Position numbers and translations under genes: made by a program. A stretch of 64,000 bases of DNA, taken from positions 1,426,001-1,490,000 of the forward strand of contig BJKQ01000005.1 of assembly GCA_006538405.1 (NCBI GenBank). Direction: 5' to 3'. Below are positions 56,271 through 64,000 of this stretch, piece after piece (positions within the stretch are counted from its first letter, which is position 1; each line of letters begins with the position of its first letter). A model generated the notes under the pieces. It ran no database searches. It was not told the origin of the DNA and saw only the letters and a program-made list of their open reading frames with translations. This DNA comes from Hansfordia pulvinata (Eukaryota; Ascomycota; Sordariomycetes; Xylariales).

Positions 56271-58737
56271 CGGGAAGAGATGGATGACGGGAAGCAGAGG
56301 GACGACGAGGGAAAGCGTGCGCGGTGGCTTGGCTAACGGCACCGCAGGCGGGACGCGCTGGCAGAGCGGGTGTGGTTGACGGTGCGAAAACCCGGCGACG
56401 GGGCCAGATGGGAAAGCTGGGGAGGGGGCGGGCACAGGGCTGCAGAGGAAGAAGTGGATGGGTGGCAGGCCGGCCCGTTGTTGTTGTTGGTGGTGGTGGT
56501 AGTGGTAAGGCAGGGGTGGTGATGGCGGCGTGGCGTTGAGGGTGGCTGTGGAGGGGGACGGCCGACCTGGAGGGACTCTGACGGAAGTGCAGGTGCAGTC
56601 TCAGCCGACCGGGGCGGGCAGCCTCCTCGGGCAGTCCTCCACTCTCCTCCAGCCAGCTGGTGCGCTGGACTGAAGTCACAGGCAGGAGGCGCAGTGGACT
56701 CGAGACTGCTGTGGACTCGGCTGCTCCAGCGGGCTGGTTTCTGCCGACGGGGGCCGCGGCGCTGCTGCCAGGCCACCACCGTTGCGCTGCTGTGGATGGC
56801 CCCATACCTACCACTACCTAGGTACATGTAGGTACCTATGGAGGCTTGCTGCAGACCGGGGCCGGGAGGGGACTGGGACTGGGGGGGGGGTGCGACGAAC
56901 TTGGGCTGACAGTCTGACCGACAGGCCGACGGGCCACAGAGACCGTGCTTTTGGGCTTGAATAGGATCCAGCTGTCTCCCCCTTTGCTGCAGCTTTTCCC
57001 GCGCGGGCGGATCCGACTCACATCCAACCCTTCCACGCGGCTCTCCACCAGAATCACCAACATATCACAAACGGAAAAGCGCTTCCCAATGCCGCAGATC
57101 GTCACGGATCTCTTCATGAGGACCTCGCAAGACGTCGGATCCCGTCTCGGTCCACTGCCTAAGCTGAGTCGCTTGTTGATCATCGCGGCACTGCGACCAA
57201 AGGGGCCCAAGGCCTTGTGATAGAAATGTACATCATGAGGTGGTGATTTTCGTAGAGACGAGGTGCTGCGGCGCTGGGCTTGGGCAGAAGACCGTCGGTC
57301 CGACGACGCGGGGTAGGATGCAAGTTATAACAGCATGGACACTGCAGAGTGTGCGATAATTGGTGGACCGCCTCGGCCGTTCGAGTAGGCACCCGTACAG
57401 ACAAAATGCGCGATGAGCACGAGTAGTCGGGGGCAACGGGGAGGGTTGTTGAGGCGGGCAAGGTTTCTTCAAAGGCGGGCGGGCCCTGGGCGATTTCGGC
57501 CCCCTCTCGCTCTCCCCCCTCTCTCTCTCTCCCTCTTTGTCCTGTCGCCGCCCCGGGGCCTGACTGTTTCTGCAGAACTGGGTGGGTTTTCTCGAGGCGA
57601 AACGCCCGCCACATGTTGCCGCCCGCGTCAAGCGCCCGGGACAATGCGCAAAAGCAATTACGTGTATCTGTATGAGCAACGCGGGCGGTGACTGTGGGGG
57701 CAGACATCCTCTGCCGCCGAGCCTGTCATCAATCACCCCCTCCTCCCTGCGCCCGCGGCGCTTCGAGCTCTCGCTCCCGCATTGGCTGGCATGGCATCGT
57801 GATGGGTCTGTTCAGCGATGCATCAGTCGCTTCTTGCATTACAAGCATATACTCGAACGAGTATGCTTGTGCAATTGATGTACCCGTGTTCCGTGCTGTA
57901 CACAGACGAGCGGGTTCGAGGCCTGGGCAGTCCAGTGGCCTGGAGGCTCCCGCAGCCCCTCCAAGGGCATCTGAGCACGAGTATCCCTCCACGCCGGACC
58001 AAAATGACTCGGAGATCGACCAAGATTTGGGGTCGCAAAAGACAGGCCCGCGCTGGGTGTGGGGAAGAAACCGGGCCGTCCATTGGTGAGGACAAAGGCG
58101 GGATTCGACGCCCTGTGGCGCGGCCTCGATCTGTTTGGCTCGGTTCCCGACGTGCAGCGCATTGTTGTCTCTTGGAAAAGGCGAGTTAGATACCTACAGA
58201 GGTACCTACTTGATGCAGGCGGCGGTTGTGGCGCTGGCGCGAGGTGCACAAGATGGAATCGATGCGCCACCGCCGGCTTTCTCCTCCCCTGTGAGGACGA
58301 CCACAGGCACGGATACAAACTGTTTCTTCACCTGGCCATGGAATGAAATGGTCTGAGCGCCCCTGCTTCCTTCTTGTCAGACGCTTGGCTGCGGTACCCA
58401 GCACCCATGAAAACCCGCTTGCTGGACCAGTTATCCACACCGCACCGCACCGCACCGCAGCCTGCCTGCCTGTCCTGACCCGGCAACTGGCGACTTGACT
58501 TACAACCAAGCCGGACCGTGGCTATAGACTTCTCGGGCGCCTCCCTCGCTCACGAAGCACACCACCGCTTGCCGCCTGGGGCCTGCCTTGCAGCATCAGC
58601 GCGGGTCGCAGTTGAGCCCGCCTCTCAGCTGGCCCCGCCCCAGGCTGCCTGCAACTAGGCGTTGAGCCATACCCGGTCAGGGTCTGGGCGCACGTTGGGC
58701 CACGAGGTTACCAAAATCGGGGGCGGGTTCTCGTCTC

Positions 58738-58765
58738 AGGGCTCAGGGCTCAGGGCTCAGGGCTC
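58738..58765. repeat. (AGGGCTC)n tandem repeat
   Basis: About four head-to-tail 7-bp units. Non-coding. Confidence 0.9.
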
Positions 58766-61603
58766 ATCAGCAGGGGAGGGGGTCTGAGAGCGGACCAGCG
58801 TGACCGAGATCCCGCTAGATTAGCGCCTCATCTCCATCAGCCTGCCGTGCTCTCGTAGTCATGGACGGCGCTTGAAGCTCTCGTGCGTGCGCCGCGGCGT
58901 AACTGGGCTGTCTCGAGCCACCTCCCAGCCTGGCGTGTGCTCGTACTCCGTAGGGGATCCCTCCTGCGGCGCATCACTCATCAGGTTCTGCTTGCAGGAA
59001 AGGGGGAGGGGAAAAAAACAAGGACTTTGGTTTGTCATCATTCGTGGGAGCACAAGCACCGTTTCTGACCAGGTTTCAGGCGAGGCGTACGGTCCTTCAG
59101 GGTTTGCTTCGAACCAGCACGGCACGGAGCCCTGGGCTATTGGCTCGTTTGGTTTGAAGACCCGAGCATCAGCCATGACTGGTTCCTATGCCCCGTCCCA
59201 ACAAACCCGCCAGGGCCATGGTAGGCGCGTATGCTCAGCCTCTTCTTACTGGCTGAGGGCAAGTTGGCTAGTGCAGGGCATGGCGGCTGGGTCCCTTGCG
59301 CAAGAGCGGCTTTGCGATGCCGTCGGCACCTATCAAGAAGTCGATTCCTGTCAAACCCCCGGTGCGGCGCTCATTCGTTCAGTGGGTGAACGCATGGCCA
59401 ATGGCTGGGGATAAGGATGGCGCCAGACGAGCCCGCCGTGTTGCTGCAAAGAATACTCGTATGGCACTCCACCCTCGGACTGTTTGCTCGCATGCAGCTG
59501 CGGAGGCCGTCGACTATGGAGAAATGAACCCGGGCGTGTGTGCTGGAACAAGGGCAGCTCCTCGCGCGTGTCGCCCGGCCACAGCCGCAGCCGGCTTCAC
59601 GGGCTAGGAGGGCCCTGGATCCTCGCCATACGCCGTCGCGTGTCCACGCGACAGCACGTGAGGCTGGGATCCTCCCGCGAGCCGGTTTCTCGGCCGACCT
59701 GCCTGCCTGGGCCGCCTCGGACTTGGTCTTTGCCCGCAGCTGCCCACTCCAGCTGATCGCCTGGCTTATAGACTGCAGCGGTGCAGCCCAATGTTGCTCT
59801 TCCCGGCGCATGCTGACATGGAATGGCTTCGTCATCGTTTTGCTGTATTTTAAAGTCATCAACGGCGGGCGAGGGCAGTCTTGGGACACAACCGTGTTTG
59901 GCGACGTGGGCATTGCGTGTGGAAAGGACGCCAAGCCCTCCATACGGCTGGCCGCCAATGTGACTCCATACGACATTGACAGAGCGTCAATCAATATATT
60001 CTCATATCATGACATTCGTTTCTGTGGAGGTCGATCCTGAATTACGCGGTGGCCATGCTCGGGATGCGAGAAGTTGCCGGTGCAGAGGCTTCAGCCACGG
60101 GGGTGACGAAAGCTGAGGTGAAAACCAGGATCAGGCTGCAGCAACTCACCCTTGACCCCTGAAGCTTGTCAGACGAGCTTGAATCGCGCCTGATGAGTGA
60201 TGTAAGCTGCAACACTCTGCTGGCGCGCTGAAGGAGGCGCAGCTACTCGGATGCTCGACGCTCGGGGTATGGGATGTCAGGTAGAAAAGTTCCAGATCCA
60301 CGACTGTCTGGTCTCGCCCCCAGAGAAGCTCATTTACAAAGGGATGAGGGGCCCAAGCTCAAAGGTTCGACCTTCGGAGGCCAGATTCGTACGTCAGTTT
60401 GTAGATGAAGAACTGTAGGAATAGGGACGCTTATGCGACAGCGATGGTCTGTGCGTGGAGGCTGAATCGGCGGTGACGCTTTGGTTGTGAGAGAGTCTCT
60501 TCGAACGATATGGCTGGGGCTGATCCTGCGTCTGACATATAGAAGCCGAGATCCTGAATCTTCGTGAGAGGGTCCCGGTTGGATCGGCGAATTGTGATGG
60601 TGATGATGATGGTGATGCCCGTATGCGTACCAGGTACTTATCTGCATGATCTGTTCTATACTTAACTCCAGTCCTTTCAGCACTTGCCTGGTGTATATAC
60701 CGTATCTCTTCTGGGACCTCTTATCGTACAGGCACGAATCCAGCCACAGCAGATTGAAGAGCTACCCAAAGCCGGCTAGCGCGTCCAACGCGCCCAGCTA
60801 CTACGTCCTTCAATTGCGAGCGGCCGAAGCACCTGTCGTTCCATCCCTCTTCCAACAACAACAACCAAACACCCGCACAAGCATTCACGAGCCCTCACGA
60901 GCCCTCTCTCCACCTCTATTCGGGCCTCATCCTCCCCTGCCGCTGCGGAGTGCTCTGTAAATTGTTCCTTCACTCCCATCCGGGTCAGCCGGTCTGGCCT
61001 CTGCTTGCTCCCACCGCTCGTGTTGGGTGTGCGATCCCCCCGCCATCTGCATTGGCCCACTCACCGAGTTTTCATCCCTCCATTCTGCGCGCACATCCCG
61101 GCCCGGACGACAATCGACAAGGCCCAGCCAGTCTTGGATTTGAGTGTATCCAACTCGAGGTACGTTCGCTTGATCAGTAAATTGCGCCCGTGTAGGGCTC
61201 GAGGATGTGTCTCCATCCGTCCGTATCCAGCCGTAGCAGCTTGCCCACCTCTTTTTGTCCAACCATCTCTCCTTCTCCCTCCTCTCTAGATGATGAAAGC
61301 TTTTATTGGAGCTGTCTTACCCTACACATGGTGACACCCTTTATTACCTATACGCAACTTTCTGAAATGAGACCCTTCCCTTTCTTTCTCTCGCTGCCCC
61401 GATCATCGACCCAAACTTGGGGTGGAACGGACGGGCCGTTGCCTATTAATCATCACATGGCGCCCCCCCGCTGACTGAAAGTCAGGCCTCTTCTGCGATT
61501 TGCCGTTACACAGCGCGACTCGGCCTCCTTGATTTTCCAATATACTGCTACCCGTAGACCGCATAAAAACAAAACGCACCCTACAGCGTCCCAGTGCCTA
61601 GCC

Positions 61604-62461
61604 ATGGAACTTGCCAACGGTGCTGCTGCCAATGCCGGGGCGGGCCCTCTGAACGGCGAGCAAGAAGATGTCGGTGGCTACAAGCTGAAGTTTTGCACCG
61701 TCTGCGCGAGTAACCAGAATAGGTTCGTCCCCATGTACTCTGTTCCAGTGCACGCATCGCACCGCTTCGACTCGGCTTCGAATCCTTTGCTGACTGGCCC
61801 CAAGATCTATGGAAGCGCACCTCCGCCTTTCCGAGGCCAACTACCCTGTAATATCCTTCGGCACTGGATCGCTGGTCCGCCTGCCCGGCCCCAGCATCAC
61901 GCAACCCAATGTCTACCAGTTTAACAAGGTCTCCTACGACGCCATGTTTAAGGAATTAGACGACAAAGACCACCGACTGTACACCGCCAACGGACTTCTC
62001 AACATGCTTGGCCGTAACAGGGGGATCAAATGGGGCCCGGAGCGATGGCAAGACTGGCACGTTGGCCAGCCCAGACTCAAGCATGATTCTGATCGAGGCA
62101 GTAAAGGAACAGAGGGTGGGGTGGTGGACGTAGTCATCACGTGTGAGGAGAGATGCTGGGATGCCGTGATTGACGATCTCCTCAACAGGGGATCCCCCTC
62201 AACCGACCCGTTCATGTCATCAACGTGGACATTAAGGACAACCACGAGGAGGCCTCGATCGGAGGGCGTGGCATCCGCGATCTTGCCGACTCCTTGAACA
62301 AGGCCGCCATGGAAGAGCGGGAGGTTGTCGGCTCCGCGGCCTTTGACATGGCCAGTGCTGCAAGCCGGGCCTCCTTTGACGAGCGCGTGCCCGACATTAT
62401 CGGCGAGTGGCAAGAGAGGTGGCCGAACCTGCCGGCGACCTGGACGCTGTCGTGGTTCTGA
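61604..62461 (+). CDS. ssu72: Ssu72 RNA polymerase II CTD phosphatase, one frame break
   Basis: Removes phosphate from Ser5 (and Ser7) of the RNA polymerase II C-terminal repeats and works in the cleavage/polyadenylation factor; nuclear. Two exons, 61604-61722 and 61805-62461, with a GT-AG intron that completes the phosphatase loop CASNQNRS (CX5R motif). Then [85 protein letters not shown] and, in a second frame, [18 protein letters not shown] then [13 protein letters not shown], all familiar from Ssu72. The break is at the C-run 62194-62198, inside the well-conserved [11 protein letters not shown] segment. One extra C restores it and gives 258 residues, exact codons. Since Ssu72 is essential in yeast, the break is most likely an assembly error. 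Confidence 0.92.
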
Positions 62462-64000
62462 AACGATTGTGTGTTGCGCTTGAGCGAAGGGCGCAAATAC
62501 TGCGGCGTTGTTGTGTTAGATGATACCAGGGAAGCTTCCCACGAATGCAATTGGTCTTTGATTATCCACTGCAACGAGTATTCGTACAGGCCAATTGATA
62601 GACAGCTGCACCATGTGCGTGCTGTCTGGCGATCTGGACATGGCCTGGAAGCCGAGCCGCGATTCAAGCTATGTTACGGTTACGGGCTGGGCTGGTCAGA
62701 TGAGGGGCTCGTCGAACACATCATCTGGCCCGTCACGCCACGTCAAGCCGTGCTCGGAAAGGCAGACAGGGCGTCCGTGTGCTAGATGGAATGGCCATGT
62801 TATGTTGACCAGGAACTGCCGATCACCCGGTTGCCATGCTCGGAGTATATGAGGCATGGTGCTGACCTTCGTCCATTGCGTCGCATCGCAGGAGATAGGA
62901 GACTCTCAGGAGCGGTACCGAGAACCATTGCCAATCTCGATGAGGTGCCTCAATGATGACAGCCCGTCCTCCCCGTGAGTATATGAAACAGGGCTACAAC
63001 TCACTACCAGTGAGGGTACAGAATATCATCAAGTCATTGACACGGCCAAGTCACCTTTGGATAGTAGACACATTTTAAATGATTGCACCACGGCATCCAC
63101 GCCTTGTAGACTCTTCATCAAAGGCATCTCGTCTTGGACGCATATCATCCCTTTGGACGCAATGCGCTCGCGTGGTGTTGGATCGCTACATCTGCACACC
63201 ATGATTAAGAACCATGATGCTGGCTTTGAGAATACTCAGGGGCACCGGTTTTTAAGGGTGACAAAGCGACACTCAACAACGCTGGGAAAGTCGGTACTAC
63301 AATAAGTGATCCCCCATAGTATATAATGAAACTGTGTAGTATATTTAAGTCTAGAGGTAAGAGAGGGCGGGAGGAAAACATTGAGCCTGTAGTTATAGCT
63401 CAACATGTGTTTGTTCTTCCCTGATTAGTCGTGCTCTCTCGGCTAATAGCAACGCCAGGGACGAGGCCACGTAGTAACGACGGCCGGTTTTTCCTCACAC
63501 GGCCGAGCCCAGTCGAGCCGGCGACCACGTTGGGCCATGTGGCCGCACCCATCCCACTGGGGAAATCGTCGATCCGGCTGTCGGCCACAGCAGCGCGACC
63601 CAGGTAGCGTTGAGGGCCCCAGCCTCGCCCCTCTCGCCCGACGCGCTGGTCTCGATGATCTCGGGCTCAGCCTTATTGCTGCGAGCGGGCGCTGCTTGGC
63701 TCTTCGCGTGCGGGTTCTCCCAATGCCTGGGTAGGTAACTACCCGTGCTACCTTGGGTAGGTAGGTAATGTGGACGCGCTCGTGCGGAAACATCACCTAT
63801 GCCCCCTTTGGCTCTCGACCATCCCGCATCTGTGCGATCACCCCCTTACGCGTGTGCCGTACAGATCGGTGTGATAAGTAAGGCGGTACTCGTACTTGTG
63901 ACATTCCGGGAGGCAAAAAGACCAGAATAAGATGGAGTAATTAAGGTAGAGAGACCCGCCAGCCTAGGCATCATGGCCCCCTCGGGATGCCGGCGGCCCG
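62462..64000. other. Downstream of Ssu72, no gene seen
   Basis: The first few hundred bases are probably the 3' flank. A moderately AT-rich stretch lies at about 63290-63350. TAGGTAGGTA words occur near 63728-63765 and TACTCGTA at 63887. No ORF has recognisable features. Confidence 0.45.

Larger units (their letters stand above)
55743..61603. other. 5.9-kb intergenic region
   Basis: The left part is the leader and promoter of the SH3-adaptor gene and the right part the promoter of the Ssu72 gene; no gene is recognised between. It holds a GGTGC/GGTGT repeat at 56221-56270, CCGCA repeats near 58440-58458, a tandem AGGGCTC repeat at 58738-58765, and the TACTCCGTA word at 58944. Confidence 0.5.

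Noticed and set aside
1..64000. CRISPR arrays, tRNA or rRNA genes
   Set aside because: No regularly spaced repeats, no cloverleaf with a convincing TpsiC box (the candidates near 480, 32630 and 53085 fail to pair) and no rRNA-like sequence seen.

Overview
The window looks like nuclear DNA of a filamentous ascomycete, most likely a Sordariomycete. It is GC-rich. Genes have short 50-130 bp GT-AG introns, and the recognisable proteins are typical of mould-type fungi: myosin-I, a NoxA-type NADPH oxidase, a Kin4-type kinase, Pfa4, a MARVEL protein and Ssu72. Many proteins carry long low-complexity tracts of Gln, Ser, Gly or acidic residues. I saw no rRNA, tRNA, CRISPR array or intact transposon. 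Assignments rest on motifs read by eye; no database search was possible.

Layout. 31-396 (-): first exon of a BNR-repeat-like protein cut by the window edge. 1922-3902 (+): six-exon MFS sugar/quinate-type transporter. 4085-6275 (-): orphan protein with a C-terminal membrane region. 7503-8948 (-): four-exon MARVEL membrane protein with a Gln/Pro-rich tail. 14557-14812 (+): 56-residue secreted peptide precursor with two Lys-Arg sites and a CC-x4-CC C-terminal peptide. 15119-17693 (-): F-box protein. 19766-23498 (-): Kin4-type kinase. 23.5-32.9 kb: gene-poor. 32946-33461 (-): secreted ten-cysteine protein. 36250-38271 (-): second orphan protein. 40041-41789 (-): Pfa4-type palmitoyltransferase. 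42735-46558 (-): myosin-I. 50395-52334 (+): NoxA-type oxidase. 54189-55742 (-): Nbp2/Skb5-type SH3 adaptor. 61604-62461 (+): Ssu72 phosphatase. The spaces between hold microsatellites, one AT-rich patch that may be a RIP-mutated relic, and many copies of a short motif.

The genes form no biosynthetic cluster. Several act in polarised growth and signalling (myosin-I, NoxA, the SH3 adaptor, Kin4, Pfa4, MARVEL protein). The two small secreted-protein genes stand out because each has a clear TATA box about 175-190 bp upstream of its ATG.

Three observations deserve most attention. First, the 56-residue precursor looks like a Kex2-processed cysteine peptide or RiPP-type precursor. Second, the 8-mer TACTCGTA (either strand) occurs at least 23 times against about 2 expected, only outside called coding sequence, and it forms 10-bp palindromes. 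Third, seven genes contain nine frame breaks. Each is closed by adding one base, mostly within a G/C run, and each repaired gene then closes as whole codons. This points to systematic one-base loss in the assembly rather than pseudogenes.
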